Positions 1 through 11,188 of a stretch of DNA of 64,000 bases are shown piece after piece. A program made the position numbers and the translations under genes. The stretch is from positions 130,453,711 to 130,517,710 of the forward strand of contig CM042694.1 of the NCBI GenBank assembly GCA_023614405.1, given 5' to 3'. The stretch's first letter is position 1; each line of letters begins with the position of its first letter. The DNA comes from Avena insularis. Taxonomy: Eukaryota; Streptophyta; Magnoliopsida; Poales; Poaceae. The notes beneath the pieces are model-generated. The model was not told the DNA's origin and ran no database searches. It saw only the letters and a program-made list of their open reading frames with translations.

Positions 1-745
1 ACACATGCAATGACTCTAGTGCTGGTTTGTGGTTTTAGTATAAGAACAAACATGCAATGACTGTAGTGGTTGATCCATGTGTGGTTTGTGGAAAGAACAC
101 ACATGCAATGACTCTGGTTGATCCATATGTGGTCTATGGAAAGAACATACATGCAATGACCACTGGTGGATCCATGTGTGGTTTGTGGAAAAGAACACAC
201 ATGCAATGACTCTAGAGCTGGTTTGTGGTTTTAGTATAAGAACAAACATGCAATGACTCTAGTGGTTGATCCATGTGTGGTTTGTGGAAAGAACACACAT
301 GCAATGACTCTAGTGGTTGATCCAGTTGTGGTTTGTGGAAAGAACACACATGCAATGACTCTAGTGGTTGATCCATGTGTGGTTTGTGGAAAAGAACACA
401 CATGCAATGACCACTGGTGGATCCATGTGTGGTTTGTGGAAAAGAACACACATGCAATGACTCTAGTGGTTGATCCATGTGTGGTTTGTGGAAATAATAC
501 ACATGCAATGACTCTAGTGTTGGTTTTAGTATAAGAACACACATGCAATGACTCTAGTGGTTGATCCATGTGTGGTTTGTGGAAATAACACATATGCAAT
601 GACTCTAGTGGTTGATCCTTGCGTGGTTTGTGGAAATAACACACATACAATGATTCTAGTACTGGTTTGTGGTTTTAGTATAAGAACACACATGAAATGA
701 CTCTAGTGGTTGATCCATGTTTTTTTGTGGTTTTAGTATAAGAAC
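1..745 (-). repeat. Edge of tandem array, inverted relative to the 19.8-32.6 kb array
   Basis: About fifteen tandem units of roughly 50 bp. Read on the minus strand each contains CATTGCATGTGTGTTCTT, then CCACAAACCACACATGG and ATCAACCACTAGAGT. This is the same family as the 19.78-32.57 kb array, where the motif lies on the plus strand, so the two arrays point in opposite directions. Some units carry a variant with 'cttatactaaaaccacaaacc'. The array is cut by the start of the window, so its true length is unknown. Open frames across it reflect unit length and are not taken as genes. Confidence 0.9.
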
Positions 746-747
746 AA

Positions 748-751
<4 letters not shown>

Positions 752-791
<40 letters not shown>
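752..791. repeat. (CT)20 microsatellite
   Basis: A perfect CT dinucleotide run sits exactly between the tandem array and the unique flank. The inverted flank at 19.6 kb has only a short, imperfect purine stretch at the equivalent place ('gatagagagggaggg'), so the run expanded after the two flanks separated. Confidence 0.95.
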
Positions 792-794
<3 letters not shown>

Positions 795-1065
795 GAAGCC
801 CAACCATGTGCCCACTGCCTTTCACACGATTGGTTGTCACAAGCTCACTGGATTGTGCGCACCAACCGTTGATCCTATGTGATCCAACGAGGCTCGTTGC
901 ACACGTCTTGCCCTTCATAGGACAGCACGAGACAGCACGGACGTCTCCCTCAACGAGACTTCTATAAGAAGGAACACAATGCCGTCCATGGAAAAAGTGG
1001 TCGAGTGGTCATGTCATGTTTAATCTAGTCTGCAGAGGCTACATGTCTACTACACGGCAACTGGT
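792..1065 (+). repeat. Left arm of dispersed inverted repeat flanking the arrays
   Basis: This unique-looking stretch reappears in reverse complement at about 19345-19645, for example 'ccgtccatggaaaaagt', 'gtttaatc.agtctg' and 'accaaccgttgat'. In both places it directly borders the tandem array. Array plus flank were therefore duplicated as one unit and now lie about 18 kb apart in opposite orientation. The arms differ by many substitutions and small indels, so the duplication is old. Confidence 0.8.
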
Positions 1066-1323
1066 CATCCACGGACCACCGACTATACCATTTTTACTAT
1101 GCAGCGCGCCTGCACTCTCACTTCCGTCAGGCCCCCACCACACGAACCTTCCACGCGGCAGCCGCAGCCGGAAGAGCTGTCAACCGGGGCCCTCGAGGAG
1201 GCCTAAACGTCCCCGCATTAAAAACCCAGCCTATCGGGTCCTCCATTCGCACTCATCCACTACTCTCTCTTCCCTATCCAACAAAACACCACAATCTTGA
1301 ACGTACTTGCACGAACCTTCCCC

Positions 1324-2125
1324 ATGAAACCAGTGCGTGGGGGTGAGTGTCCGGGCATCGCCGCCGGGGTGGTGCTTCACGCGGCAGATCCGTAGGAGCA
1401 TCATGCAGCACAGGCCGAGGAGGACGTGCAGTTCAACCCCTTCGGAGGCACCGATGTGGCGTGGAACGACGAACGCTCCGCTCGTACCGGTGAGGTACAT
1501 CTATTTCTACATGTTTCATATTTTCTGCTCGAGCTTAATCTATCCAGGCGTCATAAAAAATCTAGTCCTAATGATTAGATGCAACGTATGAACCGGTACA
1601 TGGAGAGATCTAGTCTGTTCTGAATGAATCCACATTATTTATTAATAAGTTACCAAGAACACAAACCACATTAATTTAGGAGCGAGCTAGGGAGACGGCC
1701 GTAATGAACTACTGAACCTGTATAGACATGTTATTGCATCGAAAGTAACTTGGAATGGTGGAAGGAATATATATTTATCATTTTGCTCACTTCGATTTGT
1801 ATTCCATACATTATAGGTGTATTCAAGTGAGGTGGACTCTGACAAGGAGATTAGGGACAACAAGAGCCGCCATGTCAAGAAGAAGCTCAAGAGCGGGATA
1901 ATCCCTTTCCGCACTTGACTTTGGGAGCTCAGGTGCCCTTTCTGTAAGAAAGGAGTCAACACGAGGATTGCCAGCTTGATCCCGCATGCGGTTGGCATCG
2001 GTAAAAGCCCGACTAGTAAACACAAGTCGGCGACCAAGGCTAAGCACGCTGCTTATGGCAAGTTCCTGAGGGAGTATGTCAAGAACGGCCTAGTGTCCCC
2101 TTACTTAGGAATCAACAACTCCTAG
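1324..2125 (+). pseudogene. XS-type zinc-finger gene remnant, copy 1
   Basis: A first exon (readable frame ..EEDVQFNPFGGTDVAWNDE..) ends at a GTGAGG donor near 1490. A second exon follows an ATAG acceptor at 1816. The second exon begins ..SSEVDSDKE.. and, after at least one frameshift near 1915, reads WELRCPFCKKG, then IPHAVGIGKS and TKAKHAAYGKFL, before a TAG at 2123. The CPFC pair followed by HAxGxG and a KAKHxA-type helix resembles the zf-XS finger found with XS domains in SGS3/FDM-like RNA-silencing proteins. No XS domain follows. The exon order matches copy 2 (2654-3622), so the pair is a tandem duplication. Frame breaks make it a pseudogene. The family assignment rests on motif recognition only. 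Confidence 0.5.
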
Positions 2126-2653
2126 CCGACTAACCCCGTCACTGTGTTGGCCTGGCCACTAATAATATTTAGTTCCCTTACCGTATCTAGACCCTTAAAC
2201 TATGTGGATTTATATTTTTGTACCCTTCACAATATATTCAAGTCCATCTGTTTATGTTGTTAAAGTTCCGATGGCATACTCGTTATTTTGCATGGATAGA
2301 GGGGTGCCCCCGACAGATATAAGGGTTATCTTGTCTGCTAGATCACAGAGGATCAACGGTTGATGGACAAAACTGAGTACAACTGAATCACCATGGTTAG
2401 ACACGACGGAAAAAACGTGACGCATGGTACGCGTGTGCGGTGCACGGGGCGGTAGCGGACACGTGTGGCCGTGCACGGTGCATTAGCCTACGCGGTGCAC
2501 GGTAGTGCAACAAAACGCCGCTTCCCTTCTCCTTTAATAGAGGCCTCCCCACTCCCACTCCCACTCCCACTCATCACGCACTCGCTCACTCAACCGTTTC
2601 CACTGTTCCATCACCTTCTGCAAACACCCAACAAAACCCCAACCACGCCGGCG

Positions 2654-3622
2654 ATGGAGAAGATCGACGCGGTGGCCATCGGCGCCTCCAAGGCAGCCGG
2701 CGAGGAGCCCCCTGTCCCCCTCCCCGCATCCACTCCGGCGAGGAGGCCCCCGCCGGTCTCGGACAGATCCTGCTCGGCTGGGACCCCTACAAGGAGGTTG
2801 TCTACATAAGGCCAGAGAACCCCTTCGACACCAGCATCGCTGACCCATGGTCTGAGGTAACCAGGGTTTTCTCCCCTTCCCTTGTTCTTCCCCTATTCCC
2901 ATCGTTGGATGCTAGATCGTATGATATTAGGGCTCGGCTGTTCGTATTTTTTACAGTAGCTGATCCTATTGTGTTAGATCTCGATTTTCGATGAATCCCC
3001 CTGTTTGTAGTTGGGATCAGTATTCGATTTGGTTTGAGATTTGGGGAATAATCGGGAGATCTCATTCGGTTAATTTATGCAAAAAATCAATCCCGATAAT
3101 CAAAGTATCTCAATCATGTCCTTATTTCACTCTTCTGTTTTTTTCCAACAGGAGGATAGCAGCGACCTCCGCAGCGACGACGAGTCGCAGGACACCAAGA
3201 CTCTCATGTGCTGAGGAGGCTAAAGTCCGGTCAGTATAATAAATTCTTCACCGACGACGTGTACAGGTGCCTTACGCCCCACCGGAGGCTCATGCACGGA
3301 CTTCAACTCCCTCGTGAAGCATGCCGAGGACGTGAGGACATGTGGCGAGTCCGTGAACGCCCACGGCTTTAGGGCCAAGCACCAGGCGCTCGGTCTTCAC
3401 CTCCGCAACCTCCAGAAGGTGGCTATCGAGGAGGGTCGCATGCCCCTGATCAGACCCAAGGTGCCCAAGGTCAAGGGGCTGGGCAGCAAGAAGTGGAGGC
3501 GCCCGGAGGAGGCGGATGCCCTCTGGCGAGAGGCCACGAGGGCCACCGATCGTATTGTTGTTGTAAAGCAGCTTCTTTGTCTTGTATGCGTGTGGAAGCG
3601 ATCCGCTTTGAGCTGTGCCTAA
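2654..3622 (+). pseudogene. XS-type zinc-finger gene remnant, copy 2
   Basis: A start at 2654 (MEKIDAVAIGASKAAGEE) follows a 5' region with a (CCCACT)n run. A frameshift near 2750 leads into ILLGWDPYKEVVYIRPENPF, ending ..DPWSE at a GTAACC donor near 2858. Exon 2 starts after the TTCCAACAG acceptor at 3151 (EDSSDLRSDDESQD). Further frameshifts separate RLKSGQYNKFFTDDVYRC from DFNSLVKHAEDVRTCGES and FRAKHQALGLHLRNLQ. The YRC, KHAEDV and AKHQALG blocks line up with the zinc-finger region of copy 1. The last stretch is basic and runs to 3622. At least three frame breaks make it a pseudogene. The exon 1/intron/exon 2 plan is shared with copy 1. Confidence 0.5.
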
Positions 3623-4789
3623 TTGTCGAACCTCGTTAAGTACCGTGCTATATAACCTATATTAGCTGCTTTATCTACATCTGCTCTGTTTACTGAATTT
3701 ATTTATGGTGCTGGTTTGTTTTGCTGCTCTAGATTTGTTACCAGATTGGGGTAAAACGATCGCAAAAGGAACAATGAATGAAGAGAGAAGCTGCTCTAGA
3801 TTCCCTACCTTTTTGGGCAAAAAAACACAACTGTTAGAGAGAGAGGGGAAAAGGCGCTCTTTAAAAAGGCCACTTTAGGCGTCATGGCGCACGTAACGGC
3901 CAAACCTTTGACCAGACCGCACCCCCCTTCGAGCGCATGTGAGGGCTTTGGAATATCGGGAGGGCAAGAGTGAGGACAAACGAGACACAATGTTACTATA
4001 GCTAAATCTGACAAAAAGCTGAATTTGGCTTTACCATGAAATTTGGCTAGAGATCCACAATGTAGCTATTCTAAATCCCTAAACTATGTGGTGCGTTGAA
4101 ACCTAATGCTTTTCCACCGACACATGTGTTGCAAAGTTGCTTGATCGTGCATGCTTACACAAGTGGACTACAGAGAAACTTATAGAACCATGGGCAAACG
4201 AGTTTCATTTTGGCAAACTCAGGACAAGCTTTGCGCAATCGGCAGGCCTGATCGGGTGGGCGGCAGCCCTGGGGTGCAGGGATGCTAGGTCCATGTCTAT
4301 GCTTACACTTCTTAAACTTGTTAGGAATTAATAATAACTGTACACTTCCTTCTGTCCTGCCACGATACGTCGTGTCAGCACCGCGCACCCGCTGCGGATC
4401 GGCAACGGGACGGTGGTCTATGTGACCGGTCTCTGCCAAGCCAAAGCCACGTCGCACACCCGTCCCATCGCCTACCGGGACGGACGCCAAATTTAATCGC
4501 TAGGATTGGAAACCATCGGTGCTCGCCCGGTCAAACTTGCTTCCACATGGGTATGACCGGAATATTGGTAAACGGAATTTAAGCATCGATACATCTCCTT
4601 AGCACATCACTGTGCAAAAATCCCCAACTCATTCCTTCCGCCGGCGCCGCCACCGCAAGAACCATCGACGCTGCCGCAGGCACCGCCTCCTCCTGGCCAT
4701 ACCACCACAACAGATCACTCCACCTCCATGCCTAGTCCCAGCCACCGCTACCGATACTAGCCCACCACAGATGAACATTAGCTGCAGCC
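3623..4789. other. Intergenic stretch, no gene recognised
   Basis: The first part is AT-rich and looks like a 3' flank. The part after about 4600 is C-rich ('ccgccggcgccgccaccgc') and looks like the 5' leader of the exonuclease-like gene that starts at 4790. No domain, RNA gene or terminal repeat was recognised between them. Confidence 0.6.
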
Positions 4790-5389
4790 ATGGATGCAGA
4801 GTACGGCGTGTTCGGCGACGGGAGCGACTACACTGACGAGTACACTGCCATCGCCCATGGCACCACCAAGCTGACGGTCGTCCACACAAATGTGTCAGCA
4901 GATGTGGCCAAGGTCATCGCAATGTACGAGCGGTGGCTACAAGATCCGATGGACAGGTACAAGATCGTCGGCCTTGACCTCGAGTATACCAGAGATAGGA
5001 AGAGGACGGTGCTTTTGCAGCTGTCCATGCGCAACCACTACTTACTATATCACGTATGTAGGGCCAAATCTGTCTGCTCGGAGCTTCGCGAGTTCCTACA
5101 CAGGAGGGGGATCTACTTTGCCAGCGTCGACATCAAGAACGACACTCCGAAGCTAGAACGGGATCTCCCCGTTCATGTCGTCAATCACGTCGATCTCCAA
5201 CATTTGTGGAGGTACCCGGATGGCGGTACGGGGAAAGCCGGCATGGCTAGACTCGCTTCCGACATCATCGACCGCGAGTACGCTGGCATGAAAATCGAGT
5301 TCCCGAAGCACCTGCACGAGCGATGGGAGTGGAGGCACCTGGATTACGATGTGATCAAATGCACGCAGAGGCAGCGTATGATACTCTGA
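4790..5389 (+). CDS. DEDD-type 3'-5' exonuclease-like protein, truncated, intronless (copy 1)
   Basis: A 199-residue open frame starts MDAEYGVFGDGSD. The stretch VGLDLEYTRDRKRTVLLQLS near residues 62-82 carries the Asp-x-Glu (DLE) of exonuclease motif I in the WRN-exo/RNase D fold. Next come FASVDIKND and HVVNHVDLQHLW, the likely motif II region, then MARLASDIIDREYAGMK. The frame ends after HLDYDVIKCTQ, before motif III (Tyr-x3-Asp), which copies 2 and 3 keep. It should therefore lack one metal-binding Asp and is probably inactive. Copies 2 and 3 have an intron at the equivalent of YHVCRA, while this copy reads straight through, which suggests a processed copy or precise intron loss. It converges on copy 2 (5814-6717, minus strand). 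Confidence 0.65.
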   Translation: MDAEYGVFGDGSDYTDEYTAIAHGTTKLTVVHTNVSADVAKVIAMYERWLQDPMDRYKIVGLDLEYTRDRKRTVLLQLSMRNHYLLYHVCRAKSVCSELREFLHRRGIYFASVDIKNDTPKLERDLPVHVVNHVDLQHLWRYPDGGTGKAGMARLASDIIDREYAGMKIEFPKHLHERWEWRHLDYDVIKCTQRQRMIL

Positions 5390-5813
5390 GATGCTCAACA
5401 GGATCTAGCGGGTGGGTGAGTGTGTTGTTTACCACTACTAGTTTCGCATTTCGTTTCTAGTTTTATCTCGCTTGTATTTTATCTCACCTGTATTTTCTAA
5501 GCATTCTGTGTGTAAGAACCAAGCTCGTATGATCCATGTGCTATTAGCTACTTAACCTATATGAATTACATTCCCCCTTTTGTATGCTCAACATTCATTC
5601 TTACAAATTCATGCATGCCATTTGCATGCGGAGAATCCGGGTGACATGCATAAGGTGTGATACAGTCATAAGTCATAACCAAACCCAGATTATAGAGGAG
5701 GATACAGTCATAAACCAGATTATAGTTTGACAAAGGTAATACACAGCAGTTCGTAATTGCTCACATAGTGTACTTATGAAATAACATGTTTTCATAAACA
5801 CATCAATCATGCA

Positions 5814-6717
5814 CTAATAGTCTACATCCCAGCCTGTTGGAGAAGGCAGCCAATCCCAGGATGCCTTCAGTCGCTTGCCCCGGTTTGTAGATTCATCTAC
5901 GATCCGACATCTGGGACAAACAACCTGCCTTGGTGGTGGTTCAATGATGCGATGCCTGGAATGAGATTTTACAATCTGGTGGTACAGCTCGTGGCTAACA
6001 TACCCGTCAATTGCAGCGTACTTCAGATTAGGTTCAGAAAGTGGCTTATCCTCCCAGTAATCGTGCCCTAAACGCCTCCATGAACATCTCGGCAATCTGT
6101 CCTTCATGTCAGCGTACCACGGGTCTATGAGTTCAGAGGCAAGAGCGGCCATCCCGGTCTTGCTGCCCTTCGTCCCTGGGATCCAGTAATTTTCCTAGAT
6201 GTCCACTCTGCACTCCTTTGGGATTCTAGTGTTGACAGTCGGGCTTTCAAGCAGTTTACTGTCATTCGTGATGTCAACACGGGTAAATGTTATGTGTTGG
6301 TTCACGAGAAAGTCATGAAACAGATCTCTAATGCTTTCGCCCCACCTGCATGAAAATGAATTCAGACAAATAATATAGCAATAACTTCTGCAAACAGACG
6401 GTTCAGGAACAAAAAGACAGCAAAGTCTACCAGATCCCGTCAGCCCCCTTCTCGCAAAAAGGCTGGTATACGAGGACGCGCCCCTTCATGGAGAGTTGCA
6501 CCACGGCGATCCTACGGCAATCACGGCTGTACTCGAGGTCGAGACCTATGAACTTGTTTTCTTCGAACTGCAGCCAACTCGTGAAATTATTCAGAGTGTT
6601 CCTCACCGTCCGACGGTTAGTGGTGTAGACAACATCGATCTTCTTCCTGCCATGTACTTCGATGTCGAAGTGCACAGTTTCTTGCCTGCCGTCGTTTCGG
6701 ACGTCCGTAGCGTCCAT
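5814..6717 (-). pseudogene. DEDD-type 3'-5' exonuclease-like gene with one nonsense codon (copy 2)
   Basis: Two exons on the minus strand. Exon 1 runs 6717-6431, starting MDATDVRNDGRQ and containing FIGLDLEYSRDCRRIAVVQL with motif I DLE. It ends at a GT donor (6430-6429). Exon 2 starts at 6345 after a TGCAG acceptor and keeps frame: WGESIRDLF, FTRVDITND, then RVDI followed by TAG, then ENYWIPGTKGSKTGMAALA. The TAG sits where copies 1 and 3 have Gln (VDLQ, INIQ), so it is best read as a CAG-to-TAG change. After it come LKYAAIDGYVSHELY (motif III, Tyr-x3-Asp) and a Cys pair in VVCPRCR. The stop is at 5814. Apart from the single nonsense codon the gene appears complete, so read-through or a recent loss is possible. 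Confidence 0.7.
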
Positions 6718-7283
6718 GACTACAGGCAAGAAGGAAAGGATACGGAGGAAGAGGGTGATGCGGTCGTGGAGGAAATGGATGAGGCCATGGAGGAGAAAGA
6801 CAATGAGGCCGTGGAGGAGGAAATGAGACGGAGAAGTGAAAGATTGGAACCGCCCTTACCAATATCTGGAATGGTGCATGACCGTTCGTAGTAGGGTGAA
6901 GGTGTCGAAAATGGCGGTTTTACACGTCGACGCTAGCACTTCCTAAAATTTGTTCTGCGCCACTTGCATGCGGTGGAATCAATTCAAACGTAGGCACGTT
7001 TACGCGTGCCGACCTTCACTCACTGATAGGCGGGCCGCACATTTCCCTTTTACGATTTATTTTTTCACTTCCTTAGATGGTTCCGGTGCCCGCCCTCAAT
7101 AATTACGCCCCCCGTTCTTTTCTTCCACGCGGACGAGAGCCGACGGCGGCGGCGGTTCCTTGCAGATTCACTCCCCACTCGAACAACTGCCCCCATCCCT
7201 GATTCCACCCCCTCTCGAATCCATCCGCCTCCTCATCACCACGCCTCCATTAATCCACCGGATTCCAGCCTCCATTTGCCGCT

Positions 7284-9565
7284 ATGGGTAGAGCTTAGGG
7301 TAGCAGCAGGCTGAAGCGAAAGGCATGCGACGACGACGCGGATGGCCAGGGCGACCGCTACCGCGAGGATTAGGGATGGCCGAACCTCAATGCCGTGAAC
7401 ATGCACAGGATCGCCTCAGAGTTGGACATCATCTCAGCCGGCCGCCTCGCTCGCTGCATCCCTGGCTACCGCGTGACGATGCAGAACATGGACAAACAAC
7501 CGTTCGGCACACTAGGCCTTCTTTACCCCGATAACAGCAAATGGCCAGATGACCATGATTGCCACATAAGTTCTAGTATCTAGCTTATTCGTTCAGTCAT
7601 ATCATTGATTCATATGTGCTGAACTCTCATCGGAATCCTATGTTCCTTTCGTCGAACGTGTTGTGTGCATGCGCGGTTTGAACAAATCGAACCATTTAAG
7701 ACTATTCTGTACAGCGGAAGCTCTGCTCGTACCTGATATTCTGGTATTTTCGTAGTGACACAATCTTACTTTAGGTGATAGACGAGTTGTCAATTTCAAT
7801 TTTGCAATGGAATGCCTGCTAGGTGATACATTTCCTAAAATAAAACAAACATATTAGACGATTTAAGGTTGTTATGCATTTGCCCCAGCCCGAAATTTAA
7901 TTATGATCATCGGGAGTTTGTTCTGGGGCTCTGCTCCTACTCCATATATTGAGTATCTTCGTAGTGACACAGGCACAATTTAGGCGATATCTGAGGAGAC
8001 ACTCGTATTTAGGCGATATTTTGTGTACTTTAATATAAAGGTCCAGTTGTCAAATTGTATCTGCAATGGAATCCATGCTAGGTGATTGTACCAACTGACA
8101 ACAAACTCTGCAGAATATTCATGCAAAACTGATGCTGCTGGATAAGTGGTCGGAATCAGTAGTGGTGAATATCAAGGAAGAAGAAGAGACGGAAATGAGA
8201 GATGACCAGAACTGGGTGGGTGGCAACAGCGAGTGGCTGGTCCTTTTATCCCAGGATGGGAGTACTTGGACTCTAAAAAATTGCTACAGATCGGAGAGGC
8301 TAGCAGTGCCATCTTTGACGGGTGTCGGCATTACTGCATTCAACAGCGGGTGGCCGCCGCCCATTTCCGAATTTGCTTTCAGGTTCAACATGGCAGAACT
8401 TGAGCTCATGAAGGTACAGCTCCCACATAGACTACGGGAGGGGGCGTGGAAGAACTGGGAGTATGACCTCTTGGCGGTGTTCGACAAGGCAATCGCATTC
8501 ATTAAATGCGCAGAAGAAAATGAATGGACAGTCTTGCGCGACGACTTCCTGCGGCTGGAGAAGTATGTCGACGCCATCTTCACCTACGGCTGCTCTTCGT
8601 ACAGACCACAACACATTTATGCGGTCATTGAACCTAGCGACGACATGCGTGTTTGGGAGCCGTCCATTTGGGGTGAGTCATGGGGTCATATAGCATGTAA
8701 AATCCCATTCAAAATTCTACTTACTGACCTTTAGTAACACGCAGGTACCCACGCAGCCCCGCGCATAATTCCAGCTCCGGTCATCGAAGATGTAGTAGCA
8801 GATACTGAACTTGGGACATGGAGCTAGTTCCTGGCACCTCTCAGAGACAACATGGAACATCATGATGAACTCTTGTGGATTCATATCAGGGGAGCACTAA
8901 ACAGCGTTGGTGATACAGTAGAACATATGGGGACACAACTTTCTTCCTACCCATCGCTGCGGTGTCACATTTTCTCGAGGTCCGCATGCCCATCCGAAGA
9001 CCCAGTAGAGCAAGTCTGGAGTAGAGTCAACAATCTGATGGGACAATCTGTGTTTCTTGGGATCAACTACCCTTTCTTTGTCGGAGCCCCTGGAGCTGTT
9101 GAACCTGTAATTGCTCAGGCAGCCCTGGCCCCTGATGCTACTGCTGGTGGTGGTGGTGTTGGTGGTGGTGGAGCTGATGAAGAACTAGCTGCTGCTCCTG
9201 GTGAAGCTGAAGAAATACTTGGTGATGCTGCTGCTGGTGAAGCTGACGAAATACTTGCTAATGTTGCTGCTGGTGAAGCTGACGAAATACCCGCTGAGGC
9301 TTCTGCCGGAGTCCAGGAAGAACATGCTGGTGTTGTTGCTGAGGTGCCAGCACTTCTAGTGTTGATAGCAGACTGTGTGTTTGCTGCACACTCACGCGCC
9401 TATCATGTTGACACTCCAGATCCAACCTGGAGCCGAATCCACGTAGGGGGGAGGGGGCCTACAATTGGCTCATCAGTGGGGTCGTACTATTTGAAGGAGA
9501 ATGAAAGACGGCCCAACACAACATTCTGGTTCATTCTGACGATACCACCAGCTCCAGGGACCTAG
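7284..9565 (+). pseudogene. Three-exon gene of unknown function with nonsense codons
   Basis: Exon 1 (7284 to about 7570) starts MGRA and has two in-frame TAGs before NAVNMHRIASELD and FGTLGLLYPDNSKW. Its expected donor reads CACATAAGTT, as if the G of GTAAGT were lost. Exon 2 starts at 8114 after CTGCAG and reads NIHAKLMLLDKWSESVVV.. to ..RVWEPSIWG, ending at a GTGAGT donor near 8680. Exon 3 starts after ACACGCAG at 8743 (THAAPRIIPAPVIED), meets a TAG after GTWS near 8825, and continues FLAPLRDNMEHHDELLW to 9565. Exon 3 holds imperfect copies of an 18-residue acidic repeat (AAAGEADEIL..) at 9170-9300. I do not recognise the family. The splice signals and continuous frames argue that this was a real gene, while the TAGs and donor lesion argue that it is now dead. 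Confidence 0.5.
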
Positions 9566-10189
9566 TGCTCATACTGGCAGATCCGATGAACCATTGTTCT
9601 TTATCTTTATCATTAGTTACGCTTATGTGTGTAAAGACTAAGCTGTGCTTATTTGTGTAAGACTAAGTTAGGCCTAACTGCGTAATATTCAGTGAAGCCC
9701 AGCTTTTCTTTCCACGCCCATAACAACAGAATTGCACCATAGAACATACAAATGTAATGTGCATACCATGCATTTTTGCTCAGGATAACAACCACTTCAA
9801 GCAAATGATACATCGTGTACGCATCACTAGAATGTGCCACCTATTGATGATTAATGACATGGATCTAGCTTTTCTGCGCTTATTTACATTGAATCGCTCA
9901 TTGATTTGTTCACATATTTTTTGGCAATAGCTGATGAACTCCACTCTCTTGGTAACTTGCTTCGTCAGCGAGCACTTGTTGATGCAATGCAAAGTACAGA
10001 ACATGGTCATCATCGTCATTCCATTTAGGTTCTCTATGTTTCATCATCACGGAGCTACTAATTTCAAATGAAAATATAGTAAACAATATATGTGTACATT
10101 GTTAGAGTATGCTACGGCCACGGTACATACATGTTTTTCTAAAATCACAAGAAGAAAACTTGATGCATTTTCACCTTGTTGGCGTTGTG
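9566..10189. other. AT-rich flank, no gene recognised
   Basis: This is the 3' flank of the unknown gene, followed by sequence leading into the inverted terminal repeat copy at 10190. No coding, RNA or terminal-repeat signal was found. Confidence 0.5.
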
Positions 10190-10758
10190 CTGAACTGGGT
10201 GGATGTGGCTTTGGGGTTCGGAGAGGAGATCACGGCGATGGCGACCACGGCGATGGCGAGCTCGGATTCTGGAGGAGATCAACAGGACCAAGAATGGTCG
10301 GCATGGGTACAGATCTCACCCGGGAATGAATTCCCGTCCCCGCGCCGTGCCAATGGTGCGGTCATGGTGAGGGCGAGCTCTGATTCGGGATGGGGAGGAG
10401 AACGGCCCGAGCAGGTTGGTCCAAGTCCTAGCTCCGCGCCATGGCCGCGACCACAGATTGCCGCCCCGGAGGAAGAAGCAGACGCGTAAAGGATGCATGC
10501 GCCAACGCTGCAAGCCTACATGGCATCCTACATGGCAGCAACGACGGCAGCGACATAACGGTGAAAGCTGACAGGGGGGACCCAACTTGACGGCCGTTAG
10601 CCTGATTTTTTGTATTGAAACGTAAAGTTGAGTTCGTGCCGAAAAGGACCCTCTGAGTATTTGGCACGCCAACTATAGTCATCGCGGATGATATCAGGGA
10701 ACTCGGGTACCGCGTTGCCTGGCCACGCCAACTTTCGGGCCGCAAAATGATATTCTCC
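10190..10758 (-). repeat. Long terminal repeat copy i (right end of an element extending leftward)
   Basis: Read on the minus strand from 10758 the sequence starts GAGAATATCATTTTGCGG and closely matches the plus strand from 12825, for about 570 bp. Shared blocks include 'ctcagagggtc', 'caatacaaaaaatcagg' and 'aggcttgcagcgttggcgc'. Similarity stops abruptly at GAGAATATC in both copies, as expected of a transposon end. Its orientation means the element body lies to the left. It is therefore interpreted as the right terminus of a relative of the 12825-35956 element. Confidence 0.7.
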
Positions 10759-11188
10759 AGTTTGCGTTACTCGTGTTTTGGACACATTAAAATATAATAA
10801 TTATTGCACATATATGTTTATGAAAAGGAAACCACAGCATGACATTTATAACCAGTAACAAACGACTCTATGTTCCGTTAGAGCATCTCCACTCGCGTTC
10901 CTAGGAAGGCGTTTCCAACGCCTATTTTTCATCCGGACGGTGAAATTTCGCCCAGTCGCGTTCCCATGACGCCGGTTTCGTCCGGATTTGGCCCAAAATT
11001 GGTCCGGCGTTCCCAGGCCGAACCCGAGGCGCCGGGAACGGCCTGGGAACGCCAGATGGAGAGAAAACAAGGATGGGCCACCCCTGTTGGCGAGAGGAGG
11101 CCGAGTTCCCGCCCTTTTCTTCTTCCCCTCCCGCCTTCCCTCCACAATCCCCCACATCTCCCGCCAGTTCGCCGAGCTCCCGCCCGCC

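Noticed and set aside
6496..6891. 131-codon plus-strand frame with a Glu-rich end
   Set aside because: Antisense to exon 1 of exonuclease copy 2, whose minus-strand frame has the DLE motif and proper splice sites.
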